Positions 16,872-26,443 of a DNA stretch of 64,000 bases are shown one piece after another. A model generated the notes under the pieces. The model was not told the DNA's origin. It saw only the letters and a program-made list of their open reading frames with translations, and searched no databases. Numbering within the stretch: the first letter of the stretch is position 1; each line of letters opens with the position of its first letter. Made by a program: the position numbers and the translations under genes. The stretch is from Streptomyces sp. NBC_01231 (GTDB lineage Bacteria > Actinomycetota > Actinomycetes > Streptomycetales > Streptomycetaceae). The stretch is taken from positions 8,928,001 through 8,992,000 of the forward strand of contig CP108521.1 in the NCBI GenBank assembly GCA_035999765.1, read 5' to 3'.

Positions 16872-18115
16872 CATCGACATCGGTCGTTCCGGGCAAGGCG
16901 TCCAGGGAACGCACCCGGCTCTCGCCCCTGCTGCGGCTGCTGATCCTCACCCAACTCGCCTTCAACGTCGGCTTCTTCGCCGTCCTGCCGTTCCTGTCCG
17001 AACACCTGGGACAGGCGGTGGGGATGGCGGGCTGGCTGGTCGGGCTGGTGCTCGGGCTGCGGACCTTCAGCCAGCAGGGCCTGTTCGTGGTGGGCGGGGC
17101 ACTGGCGGACCGGCACGGCATCCGGCCGGTGGTCCTCGCCGGGTGCGCGCTCAGGATCGCCGGGTTCGCCTGGCTCGGCTTCGCCGAACGGACCTGGACG
17201 GTCATCGGTGCCGTCCTGCTGATCGGGTTCGCCGCAGCGCTGTTCTCGCCGGCCGTGGAGTCCGAGGTCGCCCGGCAGGCGGTGGCGTGGGAGGACGCGG
17301 GCGGCGGCCCCCGCACCCGGGTACTGGCGCTGTTCACCGTCGCCGGACAGGCCGGGGCGTTCGTCGGCCCGCTGCTCGGCGCGCTGCTGCTGTCGGTGGA
17401 TTTCCGTACCGTGTGCCTGGCCGGAGCCGGGATCTTCGTGCTCGTCTTCGCCGGGCACGCGTGGCTGCTGCCGCAGCGGATTCCGGGGCGGGCCCGCGTC
17501 GAGGTCCGGGGCGGTACGCGGCTGTTGCTGCGCAACCGGCGCTTCCTGGCGCTGTGCTGCGGATACGGCGCCTACCTGCTCGCCTACAACCAGCTCTACC
17601 TCGCCCTGCCCGCCGAGGTGGAACGCGCGACGGGTTCGCAGGCGCCGCTGGCCTGGCTGTTCGCCCTGTCCTCGCTGCTGGTGGTGACCGCCCAACTGCC
17701 CGTCACCCGCTGGGCGGGAAGCCGTCTGACGCTCCGCCGGTCCATGGCGGCCGGCCTGCTGCTGGTCGCGGCCGGGTTCGTCGTCGTGGCCGCCGCCCGG
17801 CCCGCCGGGTGGACCGGCACCGCGGGGCTGCTGCCCGCGGCGGGCTTCGTCGTCCTGCTCACGCTCGGCCAGATGCTGGTCGCCCCGGTCGCCCGTGCCT
17901 GGGTTCCCGACCTCGCCGAGGAGGGCCGCCTCGGCCTGTACACGGGGGCGCTGTCCTCGGTCTCAGGTCTGATCGTCCTGGTCGGCAGCGCGGCGACGGG
18001 CACCTTGCTCGACAGCGGGCTGCCGGGTGCGGTGCCGTGGCTGGTGCTGGCGGCCGTGCCGGCCGCGGCGATCGCGCTGCTGCCGGGCCGACGGACGGAC
18101 CGGCCCGGCCGATAG
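16868..18115 (+). CDS. MFS transporter
   Basis: A protein of 415 residues with about 12 membrane segments. It shows the MFS loop 2-3 signature VVGGALADRHGIRPVVLAG (near 80) and a basic cytosolic loop near 205-225. ATG 16868 overlaps the permease stop, so it is the last coupled gene of the operon. Pairing of a family-5 importer with an MFS protein is the arrangement of opine-metallophore systems, where the MFS member exports the ligand (CntE) and the ABC system reimports the metal complex. Here it may export or import the same ligand; this is an analogy, since no opine synthase is present. Confidence 0.82.
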   Translation: MTSTSVVPGKASRERTRLSPLLRLLILTQLAFNVGFFAVLPFLSEHLGQAVGMAGWLVGLVLGLRTFSQQGLFVVGGALADRHGIRPVVLAGCALRIAGFAWLGFAERTWTVIGAVLLIGFAAALFSPAVESEVARQAVAWEDAGGGPRTRVLALFTVAGQAGAFVGPLLGALLLSVDFRTVCLAGAGIFVLVFAGHAWLLPQRIPGRARVEVRGGTRLLLRNRRFLALCCGYGAYLLAYNQLYLALPAEVERATGSQAPLAWLFALSSLLVVTAQLPVTRWAGSRLTLRRSMAAGLLLVAAGFVVVAAARPAGWTGTAGLLPAAGFVVLLTLGQMLVAPVARAWVPDLAEEGRLGLYTGALSSVSGLIVLVGSAATGTLLDSGLPGAVPWLVLAAVPAAAIALLPGRRTDRPGR

Positions 18116-18125
18116 GGTCCGCGGC

Positions 18126-18572
18126 ATGGATACCCGGGACGTCCGGGTGGAGATCGCCCGGGAGGCGGACCAGGAACTCGTCGACGCCTTCGGCCGGATG
18201 CTGCCGCAGCTGTCCTCGACCGCGACCCGCCTCGACCTCGCGGCGGTCGGCACCATCCTGAAGTGCGACGCGAACACCGTGCTGGTCGCCCGCACCGCCG
18301 ACACGATCGTCGGCACCCTGACACTGGTGATGTTCCCGGTGCCGAGCGGGCTGCGGGCCCGGGTGGAGGACGTGGTCGTCGACCACGCGGCACGCGGCCA
18401 CGGAGTCGCCGGGATGCTGACCCTGGAGGCCCTGCGGCCGGCCCGGGAGGCGGGGGCACGGACCGTCGACCTCACCTCGCGACCCGACCGGGCCGCGGCG
18501 AACCGGCTGTACGAGCGGCTGGGATTCCGGCCCAGGCAGTCCACCGTGTACCGGGTGCCGCTGCGGGGCTGA
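18126..18572 (+). CDS. GNAT-family N-acetyltransferase (second)
   Basis: A protein of 148 residues from ATG 18126, 10 bp after the MFS stop. Its acetyl-CoA loop is VEDVVVDHAARGHGVAGMLTLEAL (about 80-103, R-G-x-G-V/A), followed by LTSRPDRAAANRLYERLGF, the typical C-terminal NxxAxxLYxxLGF-type motif. It probably belongs to the end of the preceding operon, judging from spacing. The substrate is unknown. It converges on the CDP-alcohol phosphatidyltransferase across a tandem repeat. Confidence 0.82.
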   Translation: MDTRDVRVEIAREADQELVDAFGRMLPQLSSTATRLDLAAVGTILKCDANTVLVARTADTIVGTLTLVMFPVPSGLRARVEDVVVDHAARGHGVAGMLTLEALRPAREAGARTVDLTSRPDRAAANRLYERLGFRPRQSTVYRVPLRG

Positions 18573-18577
18573 CGGCG

Positions 18578-18691
18578 CAGGAGCCGACCGGGTGCTTGCC
18601 GTAGGGCAACTGGTTCAGGAGCCGACCGGATGCTCGCCGTAGGGCAGCCGGTTCAGGAGCCGATCGGGGGCCCGCCGTGGGCCCGTGGGTT
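18578..18691. repeat. Three tandem 38-bp repeats
   Basis: Units at 18578-18615, 18616-18653 and 18654-18691 all begin CAGGAGCCGA and end GGTT; the first two differ at only a few positions and the third has diverged. A fourth partial start (CAGGACGCCACCGG) runs into the end of the CDP-alcohol phosphatidyltransferase gene. The array fills the whole convergent intergenic gap. No promoter or large hairpin is seen in it. Confidence 0.8.
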
Positions 18692-19467
18692 CAGGACGCC
18701 ACCGGCTCCCGCTCCGTCACCAGCTTCAGCATCTGTGCCACCGCGACCTCCTGGGACCGGTACGTCCGCCGCAGCCACAGGATGTCCCGGCCGAACGACC
18801 AGACCAGCAGGGCCAGGGCGACGGCGACGACCCCGAACGTCGCCGGGTACGGCAGGAGGTTCGAGGCGGCCAGGAGGAGCAGGACGCCCTGGAGGGCGGC
18901 CACCGTCTTGCGGGCCATGCTCGGGGGAAGGGGCGCGTTGAGCCAGGGAAGGGCGCGGGCCGCGGCGACGAAGGCGTACCGCATGGTGCCTATGAGGAGG
19001 ACCCAGGGGCCCAGGGACATCGAGAGGTAGACGCTGAGCACCAGGATCAGGAACGCGTCGACCTCCATGTCGAACCGCGCGCCCAGCGGGGTCGACGTGC
19101 CCGTGCGGCGGGCGACCTTGCCGTCGACCCCGTCGAGTATCAGGGCCACCGCCGTCAGACCGACGAACAGCGTGACCGGCGGTGAGCTCTCGACGGAGTC
19201 CGCGACCAGCGCCGTGACACCGCCGACCAGCGTCGCCCGGCCGAGGGTCACCCGGTTCGCCGGGCCGAAGGAACGCGGCCGGGAGCGGTGCAGGGCCCGG
19301 GAGAGCACCGCCCAGGTGGCGACGGCGAAGGCGAGACCGGTCAGCCAGCCCGCCGGCCCCATGCCGATCGCCGTACCGAGCAGGGCCAGCAAAAGGATCT
19401 GCAGGCCCGCTCCCACCGCGGTCTCCTGCTGGACCAGCCTTGCTTCGTAAGTGTTGTTCAGGGCCAC
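18691..19467 (-). CDS. CDP-alcohol phosphatidyltransferase family membrane protein
   Basis: A protein of 258 residues from GTG 19467, which has GGAGGA 7 bp upstream; the frame is open 66 bp more. The family signature is complete: D-x2-D-G-x2-A-R-x8-G-x3-D-x3-D in LDGVDGKVARRTGTSTPLGA and the following RFDMEVD (about residues 115-140), the metal- and CDP-binding site. Several hydrophobic helices surround it. These enzymes move a phosphatidyl or similar phospho group from a CDP-activated lipid or polyol to an alcohol. It diverges from the dehydrogenase gene over 108 bp and so may share control with the GTP-cyclohydrolase cluster. It is too divergent for me to call PgsA, PssA or PIS. Confidence 0.82.
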   Translation of the reverse strand: MALNNTYEARLVQQETAVGAGLQILLLALLGTAIGMGPAGWLTGLAFAVATWAVLSRALHRSRPRSFGPANRVTLGRATLVGGVTALVADSVESSPPVTLFVGLTAVALILDGVDGKVARRTGTSTPLGARFDMEVDAFLILVLSVYLSMSLGPWVLLIGTMRYAFVAAARALPWLNAPLPPSMARKTVAALQGVLLLLAASNLLPYPATFGVVAVALALLVWSFGRDILWLRRTYRSQEVAVAQMLKLVTEREPVAS

Positions 19468-19575
19468 CGCACATTCCTCCGGCCAGATGACAGAGTCGAT
19501 CAAGGACGCGTACTGTGCGCGACCTGTGCACACCTCGGTACGTGAACCGCTTCCCGATCGTTCAGGAGGATGCCG

Positions 19576-20559
19576 ATGAAGCGCACCGCGCGTGCTTTCT
19601 GGCTCAGCTCACCCGGCCACGGCGAGATACGTGACCTGACCCTGCCCGACCCCGCCGCGGGCGAGGTGGTCGTCCGCTCGCTGTACTCCGGGGTCAGCCG
19701 GGGCACGGAGACCCTGGTGTTCCGCGGCGGGGTGCCGGAGAGTCAGTACGCGGCCATGCGGGCACCGTTCCAGGAAGGCGACTTCCCGGCACCGGTGAAG
19801 TACGGCTACCTCAGCGTCGGACTGGTGGAGGAGGGACCCGAGGCCCTGGTCGGCCGGACCGTCTTCTGTCTCTACCCGCACCAGACGCGGTACGTCGTCC
19901 CGGTGGACGCGGTCACCGTCGTACCGGCGAACGTGCCCGCCCGACGGGCCGTCCTCGCCGGGACCGTCGAGACCGCCGTGAACGCCCTGTGGGACGCGGC
20001 CCCCCTGGTCGGCGACCGGATCGCGGTCGTCGGCGGCGGCATGATCGGCAGCTCGGTGGCCGCCCTGCTGGCCCGCTTCCCCGGCGTGCGAGTCCAGTTG
20101 GTGGACGCCGACCCCGCCCGGGCCAAGACCGCCGAGGCCCTCGGCGTCGACTTCGCCACCCCCGCCGACGCGCTCGGCGACTGCGACCTCGTCGTCCACG
20201 CCAGCGCCACCGAACAGGGCCTGACCCGCGCCCTGGAACTGCTGACCGCCGAAGGCACCGTCCTCGAACTGAGCTGGTACGGCGACCGGCAGGTCAGCCT
20301 CCCGCTCGGCGAGGCGTTCCATTCCAGGCGCCTGGTCATCCGCAGCAGCCAGGTCGGCTCCGTCTCGCCGGCCCGCCGCTCCAGCCGCAGTTACGCCGAC
20401 CGGCTTGCCCTCGCCCTCGACCTGCTCGGCGACCCGGCCCTGGACGCCCTCGTCACCGGCGAATGCGGGTTCGAGCAACTGCCCAACGTGCTGCCCCGGC
20501 TGGCCTCCGGCGAGATCCCCGCGCTCTGCCACCGGGTCCGTTACGACGACCACACGTGA
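19576..20559 (+). CDS. Medium-chain zinc-binding-type dehydrogenase
   Basis: A protein of 327 residues from ATG 19576 (AGGAGG 6 bp upstream); an earlier ATG at 19570 abuts the ribosome site and is unlikely. The N-terminal part has the GroES-like fold (SGVSRGTETLVFRGG, PVKYGYLSVGLVEEG), then a Rossmann domain with IAVVGGGMIGSSVAALLA near 150 and LVDADPARAKTAEALG. The structural-zinc cysteine cluster of classical alcohol dehydrogenases is absent. It is first of a five-gene operon (dehydrogenase, PTPS-like, glycosyltransferase, methyltransferase, YbhN). It probably oxidises or reduces a hydroxyl group of the pathway intermediate; direction and substrate cannot be told. Confidence 0.8.
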   Translation: MKRTARAFWLSSPGHGEIRDLTLPDPAAGEVVVRSLYSGVSRGTETLVFRGGVPESQYAAMRAPFQEGDFPAPVKYGYLSVGLVEEGPEALVGRTVFCLYPHQTRYVVPVDAVTVVPANVPARRAVLAGTVETAVNALWDAAPLVGDRIAVVGGGMIGSSVAALLARFPGVRVQLVDADPARAKTAEALGVDFATPADALGDCDLVVHASATEQGLTRALELLTAEGTVLELSWYGDRQVSLPLGEAFHSRRLVIRSSQVGSVSPARRSSRSYADRLALALDLLGDPALDALVTGECGFEQLPNVLPRLASGEIPALCHRVRYDDHT

Positions 20560-20601
20560 CACACAGGTTCAATCCCGTTACGACAAGGGCGCCTGACCTG
20601 A

Positions 20602-22288
<1,687 letters not shown>

Positions 22289-22292
<4 letters not shown>

Positions 22293-23308
22293 CGGAGACG
22301 GCGATGACCAAGCAGGCGGGGACGATTCCGACACAGCCCGGCCCCCGCGAGGCGGCCGGGGGTGCCGGAGCCGGGGGAGCGGCCGAGGTGGCGAACACCG
22401 TGATCGCCGGTGCGGGCCCCACCCTCGGCCCCGGTGAGCGGCCCACCGTGCGGCTGCGGGACGCCGGCCCCGACGATCCGCCGCGGTACGCCCCCGAGTG
22501 GCTGGAGTTGCGGGAGGGGGCCGACGCCACCGGGCGGTCGCCCGACCTGCTCGACCCGCTGCGGATCCGGCTCGCGAACCTGCCCGGGAAGGCCGGTCTG
22601 GTCATCCACGACCTGGGCTGCGGCACCGGCTCGATGGGCCGCTGGCTGGCTCCCCGTCTGGACGGCGCCCAGCACTGGATCCTGCACGACCGCGACCCCT
22701 ACCTCCTGCACTTCGCCGCCGTCGCCTCCCCGCGGTCCGCCGCCGACGGCAGCCGGGTCAGCGTGGAGACACGGCGCGGTGACGTCGCCCGGCTGACCAC
22801 GGACGTCCTCGCCGGCGCCTCGCTGGTGACGGCCTCCGCGCTGCTCGACGTCCTCACCCGCGAGGAGATCGACGCCCTCGCCGACGCCTGCACCGGCGCC
22901 GGCTGCCCGGCCCTGCTGACCCTGTCGGTGGCCGGCCGGGTCGACCTCACCCCGTCCGACCCGCTGGACGCGGAGATCGCCGAGGCGTTCAACGCCCACC
23001 AGCGCCGCGACGGGCTGCTCGGGCCGGACGCGATCACCGCGGCGTGCGAGGCGTTCTCCGAACGCGGCGCCACGGTACGGCTGCACCCGAGCCCCTGGCG
23101 GCTCGGCCCCGCCGAGTCCGCGCTGACCGCGCAGTGGCTGCGCGGCTGGGTCGGCGCGGCCGTCGAGGAACGGCCCGAGCTGGCACCGCGCGCGGAACGG
23201 TATCTGCGCGAGCGTCTCGCGGCCTGTGAGGCGGGGGAGTTGCGGGTCGTCGTGCACCACAGCGACCTGCTGGCGCTGTCCCGGCCGACGACCGGCGGGG
23301 AGTCATGA
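22289..23308 (+). CDS. Class I SAM-dependent methyltransferase
   Basis: A protein of 339 residues, ATG overlapping the preceding stop (ATGA). SAM-binding motif I is VIHDLGCGTGSMGRW near residue 112, followed by an acidic ILHDRDPYLLHFAA strand and a GASLVTASALLDVLTREEID post-motif region. The first 60 residues are Ala/Gly/Pro-rich and probably disordered. The C-terminal part (SPWRLGPAESALTAQWLRGWVGAA) resembles the helical cap of small-molecule methyltransferases. It is coupled on both sides, to the glycosyltransferase and to the YbhN-like gene, so it very likely acts in the same pathway. Confidence 0.85.
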
Positions 23309-24951
23309 GCGTGGAGACGGTGGGCGTGTGGGCGGCCCGGCTCACTGTCGGCCCGCGTGCGAAGAGCGCCGAGCCGCGCGAAGAGGCCGTCGAACCGCGT
23401 GCGGGGAACATCTCCTCGCGCGAGCGGGACACCACACCGGGAGAGTCGAACGCCGAGCGGACCGAACGGCAGGGGCAGTCGGTCCGGCGGTACGACGGCC
23501 CGGTCGAGGTCTTCGCGCTCCCCGCCGGGGCGCGCGTGCTCCCGCCGGAGGACCTCGCGGCCCGCACGAAGGTGCTCGCCGCCCGCACCGACGCCCTCGC
23601 CGCCCGCGACGAGTTGCTCACGGCCCGGGCGGAGGGGCTCGCCGCCGCCGGTGGGACGCCGGCCGCGCGGACAGGTGCGGCCGTCTCCGAGACCCGGATC
23701 GGCGTGATCGTGGCCACGGCCAGGCCCGAGGCAGGGACTCCGGGCACGCCCCGGTGGCGGAGCGCCCTGCGCGGCGTCCTGGACCGCGTCAACTCCCGTG
23801 CCGTCCGCACCCACTTCGGCACCGTCGCCGGCGTCGTCATCCTCGCCGTCCTGCTGTGGCGCATGGGCACCGGCGTCTTCCTGGACGGACTGCGGCGCAT
23901 CGACGCGCCGACCCTGCTGGTGGCCGTAGGCATCGGGCTGCTCACCACCGTGTTCAGTGCCTGGCGCTGGGCCCTGGTGGCCCGTGGCCTCGGAATCAGG
24001 CTGCCCCTGGCACCGGCCGTGGCCGACTACTACCGCGCGCTGTTCCTGAACGCCGCCCTGCCCGGCGGTGTCCTCGGGGACGTCCACCGGGCGGTCCGGC
24101 ACGGGCGGAGCACCGGTGACCTCGGCCGCGGGGTCCGCTCCGTCGTCCTCGAACGGGCCGCCGGACAGATCGTGCTGGCCGTCGCGGGCGCCGCCGTCCT
24201 GCTGACCATGCCGTCACCCGTACTGGCCGACGCCCGGCACCTCGCCCCGCTGATCGGCCTCGCCGCGCTCGGCACCCTGGCGGTCGTCCTGGCCCTGCGC
24301 ATGAACCGCGCCCCCTCCCGGCGCGGACGCGCCCTGCGGGCCGGCCTGGCCGAGGCGCGCGAGGGACTGCTGTCCCGCCGTAACTGGCCCGGCGTCGCAC
24401 TGTCCTCGGCCGTGGTCCTCGCGGGCCACCTCGCGATGTTCGTCGTCGCCGCCCGTGTCGCCGGGACCGGCGCCTCCGTCGCCGTACTGCTGCCTCTCGC
24501 GGTCCTCGCCCTGCTCGCGATGGGGCTGCCGCTGAACGTCGGCGGCTTCGGCCCCCGCGAGGGCGTCACCGCCTGGGCGTTCGGCGCCGCCGGCCTCGGT
24601 GCGAGCAACGGGCTCGCGGTCGCGGTGGTGTACGGGGTGCTCAGCTTCGTGGCCGCCCTGCCGGGCGCCCTCGTGCTGGTCGCCCGGTGGTACACCGGCC
24701 TGCGCGGCACGGACGCCGGGACGGAAGACGTCGCCCGGGAACCGGCCGCGACGGTCGTGGCGGTTCCGGAACCCCGCCGCGCGCCGGACGACGACTACCC
24801 GCGCTCGTCCACCGCGGTCCTCGCGGTGCCGTCCGCGGACGTGAGCAGCGAGAAATACGTCGCGAAGGAATCGGCGAAGCCCGCCAGCAGTTCCTTCCCC
24901 TTTTCCGCGGAACCCAGGGAAGGACGGCCAATGACGCCCGAATCGGTATAG
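23305..24951 (+). CDS. YbhN/UPF0104-type multi-span membrane protein with long N-terminal extension
   Basis: A protein of 548 residues, coupled to the methyltransferase by ATGA. About 145 hydrophilic residues precede the membrane domain and include four heptads of the form L-A/T-A-R-x-x-x at residues 84-112, likely a short coiled coil. The membrane part (about 165-470) has WRWALVARGLG, YYRALFLNAALPGGVLGDVHRAV, SVVLERAAGQIVLA and LPLNVGGFGPREGV, typical of the lysylphosphatidylglycerol-synthase TM / AglD-like superfamily of lipid-linked flippases. The last 50 residues lie antisense to the end of the amidohydrolase gene. It could move a lipid-linked intermediate across the membrane; this fits the CDP-alcohol phosphatidyltransferase and glycosyltransferase nearby but is inferred. 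Confidence 0.8.
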   Translation: MSVETVGVWAARLTVGPRAKSAEPREEAVEPRAGNISSRERDTTPGESNAERTERQGQSVRRYDGPVEVFALPAGARVLPPEDLAARTKVLAARTDALAARDELLTARAEGLAAAGGTPAARTGAAVSETRIGVIVATARPEAGTPGTPRWRSALRGVLDRVNSRAVRTHFGTVAGVVILAVLLWRMGTGVFLDGLRRIDAPTLLVAVGIGLLTTVFSAWRWALVARGLGIRLPLAPAVADYYRALFLNAALPGGVLGDVHRAVRHGRSTGDLGRGVRSVVLERAAGQIVLAVAGAAVLLTMPSPVLADARHLAPLIGLAALGTLAVVLALRMNRAPSRRGRALRAGLAEAREGLLSRRNWPGVALSSAVVLAGHLAMFVVAARVAGTGASVAVLLPLAVLALLAMGLPLNVGGFGPREGVTAWAFGAAGLGASNGLAVAVVYGVLSFVAALPGALVLVARWYTGLRGTDAGTEDVAREPAATVVAVPEPRRAPDDDYPRSSTAVLAVPSADVSSEKYVAKESAKPASSSFPFSAEPREGRPMTPESV

Positions 24952-25583
24952 GCGGACATTCCGACGGTGAGCAGATGACGGCGGTCGTCCGCGACGAAAT
25001 CGGCGGACTCGTAACCGGGTCGGACCATTTCGGGATGGGCGTGCAGCAGGATGGAGGTTTCGATTTCCCCCGCATGCATGTCGGTGAGCAGCGAAGTCGC
25101 CACCCCGGCCCGCTCCCTGGCCGCCTCCCAGTCCTCCGGGGCCGGGAAGAGCGCCATCCGCTCACCGCGTGCGGAGGACTCCTGGACCACATTGCCCAGG
25201 ACGTAGTTCCCGCCGTGCCCGTTGACCAGAACCAGGGCCTCGACGCCCGAGCGGCGCAGCGACGCCGCGATGTCCCGTACCACCGCGTGAAGGGTCACGG
25301 AGGAGATGCTGACGGTTCCCGGCCAGGCCGCGTGCTCGTGCGAGCAGGCGATGGTCACCGGCGGAAGGAGGTGCACCGGGTACGCGGAGGCGATCTCCCG
25401 GGCTATGGCACAGGCGACGAGCGTGTCGGTCGCCAACGGCAGGTACGCACCGTGCTGTTCGAAGCTCCCGACGGGAAGGACGGCCACCTGGGTTGAGACG
25501 CCCGCGCCTCGCGTCCGTACGTCTTCGGTAGTGTCCGCCGGCACCAGACCGTACGCCGCCGACCGTATTCCCGAACCACTCAT
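24795..25583 (-). CDS. Creatininase-family metal-dependent amidohydrolase
   Basis: A protein of 262 residues with all metal and catalytic motifs: LPVGSFEQHGAYLPLATDT (Glu42, His44, Asp53), CSHEHAAWPGTVS, VNGHGGN (His123) and TDMHAGEIETS (Glu173). The family includes creatinine amidohydrolase, MftE, and ArfB, which deformylates FAPy in archaeal riboflavin/F420 synthesis. Because the next gene is a GTP cyclohydrolase II of the type expected to release FAPy, deformylation of that product is the natural proposal. Its start is 38 bp from the divergent cyclohydrolase start. Its 3' end overlaps the opposite-strand YbhN gene by 157 bp. Creatinine hydrolysis itself is unlikely, as no creatinase-type neighbours exist. 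Confidence 0.85.
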   Translation of the reverse strand: MSGSGIRSAAYGLVPADTTEDVRTRGAGVSTQVAVLPVGSFEQHGAYLPLATDTLVACAIAREIASAYPVHLLPPVTIACSHEHAAWPGTVSISSVTLHAVVRDIAASLRRSGVEALVLVNGHGGNYVLGNVVQESSARGERMALFPAPEDWEAARERAGVATSLLTDMHAGEIETSILLHAHPEMVRPGYESADFVADDRRHLLTVGMSAYTDSGVIGRPSLGSAEKGKELLAGFADSFATYFSLLTSADGTARTAVDERG

Positions 25584-25621
25584 CTTTTCACGGCCTTTCG
25601 TCTCTGCTTAGGAACCAGATC

Positions 25622-26281
25622 ATGACAGATAAAATTGGCGTTCTCGGCAAGAAGTCGCCGCAGCGCACGGGTGTGGAACGCGTCGTGAATGCCCCGCTGC
25701 CCACCGTCTACGGGAAATTCCAGGCGGTCGGCTACCTCGATCACGATCGTGGCGAGGAACAAGTGGCCCTGGTCTACGGTGAGATCGGCACGGACGATGT
25801 CCTCACCCGTCTGCATTCCGAGTGCCTGACCGGTGACGCCTTCGGTTCCCAGCACTGCGAGTGCGGCGACCAGCTGGCCTCCGCGCTGCGCGCGGTCGCC
25901 GCGGAGGGCCGCGGCATCGTCGTCTACCTCAGGGGACATGAGGGCCGGGGCATCGGCCTGCTCGCCAAGCTGCGGGCGATGGCGCTTCAGGCGGAGGGCC
26001 TGGACACCGTGGAGGCGAACCTGGCGCTCGGTCTGCCGGTGGACGCCCGCGACTACGGCGTCGCCGCCGAGATCCTGCACGACCTGGGTGTGAACTCGGT
26101 CCGCCTGATGTCCAACAACCCGCGCAAGCGCGAGGCGCTGGTGCGGCACGGCATCCAGGTCGCCGAGACGGTGCCGCTGCTGATACCGCCGTGCGAGAAC
26201 AACATCACCTATCTGCGGACGAAGCGGGAGCGCCTGGACCACCACCTGCCCCATCTGGACGCGGTGGTCAGCTCCTCCTGA
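25622..26281 (+). CDS. ribA: GTP cyclohydrolase II, FAPy-forming type (Met120)
   Basis: A protein of 219 residues from ATG 25622 (AGGAA upstream). Zinc ligands lie in SECLTGDAFGSQHCECGDQL (three Cys, residues 68-81). LRGHEGRGIGLLAKLRAMALQ and VEANLALGLPVDARDYG form the GTP site. Ordinary enzymes have Tyr in the RAYxLQ motif; here it is Met120. From memory, S. coelicolor SCO6655, one of three paralogues there, also has Met120 and releases the formylated 2-amino-5-formylamino pyrimidine nucleotide (FAPy) rather than losing formate. The same residue and neighbours strongly suggest the same product here. It probably feeds the adjacent cluster, not riboflavin, since no other rib gene is near. A terminator follows. 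Confidence 0.92.
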   Translation: MTDKIGVLGKKSPQRTGVERVVNAPLPTVYGKFQAVGYLDHDRGEEQVALVYGEIGTDDVLTRLHSECLTGDAFGSQHCECGDQLASALRAVAAEGRGIVVYLRGHEGRGIGLLAKLRAMALQAEGLDTVEANLALGLPVDARDYGVAAEILHDLGVNSVRLMSNNPRKREALVRHGIQVAETVPLLIPPCENNITYLRTKRERLDHHLPHLDAVVSSS

Positions 26282-26293
26282 CCCCCGGGCCCG

Positions 26294-26332
26294 GCGGCGG
26301 TCGGCCGGTGTCGCTCCGGTGCCGACCGCCGC
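26294..26332 (+). terminator. Terminator after the GTP cyclohydrolase II gene
   Basis: Perfect 12-bp inverted repeat GCGGCGGTCGGC / GCCGACCGCCGC with a 15-nt loop, starting 13 bp after the stop codon. It separates the cluster from the next operon. Confidence 0.75.
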
Positions 26333-26443
26333 GCCCGCGAGGAGCGTCACACCAGGCCGGGCCGCCGAGCGGGTGCGGGCGACGGTCCTTGCGGGAAGCA
26401 TGGGGGAGCGGAGCACACGCGGCGGCGACGAAGGGAACACGCA

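Noticed and set aside
14175..16880. 901-codon open frame on the minus strand across the solute-binding protein and permease genes
   Set aside because: It is antisense to two genes with clear lipobox, EAA and DppC motifs, and its composition (Gly, Glu, Gln, Arg rich, no domain) is that of a shadow frame in very GC-rich DNA.
18578..18691. CRISPR array
   Set aside because: The units are directly adjacent and diverging, with no unique spacers and no cas genes. It is a simple tandem duplication.
24795..26281. Ordinary riboflavin biosynthesis locus
   Set aside because: The cyclohydrolase has Met120 in place of Tyr and no ribB, ribD, ribE or ribH gene is present; the neighbours are glycosyl, methyl and lipid-type enzymes.
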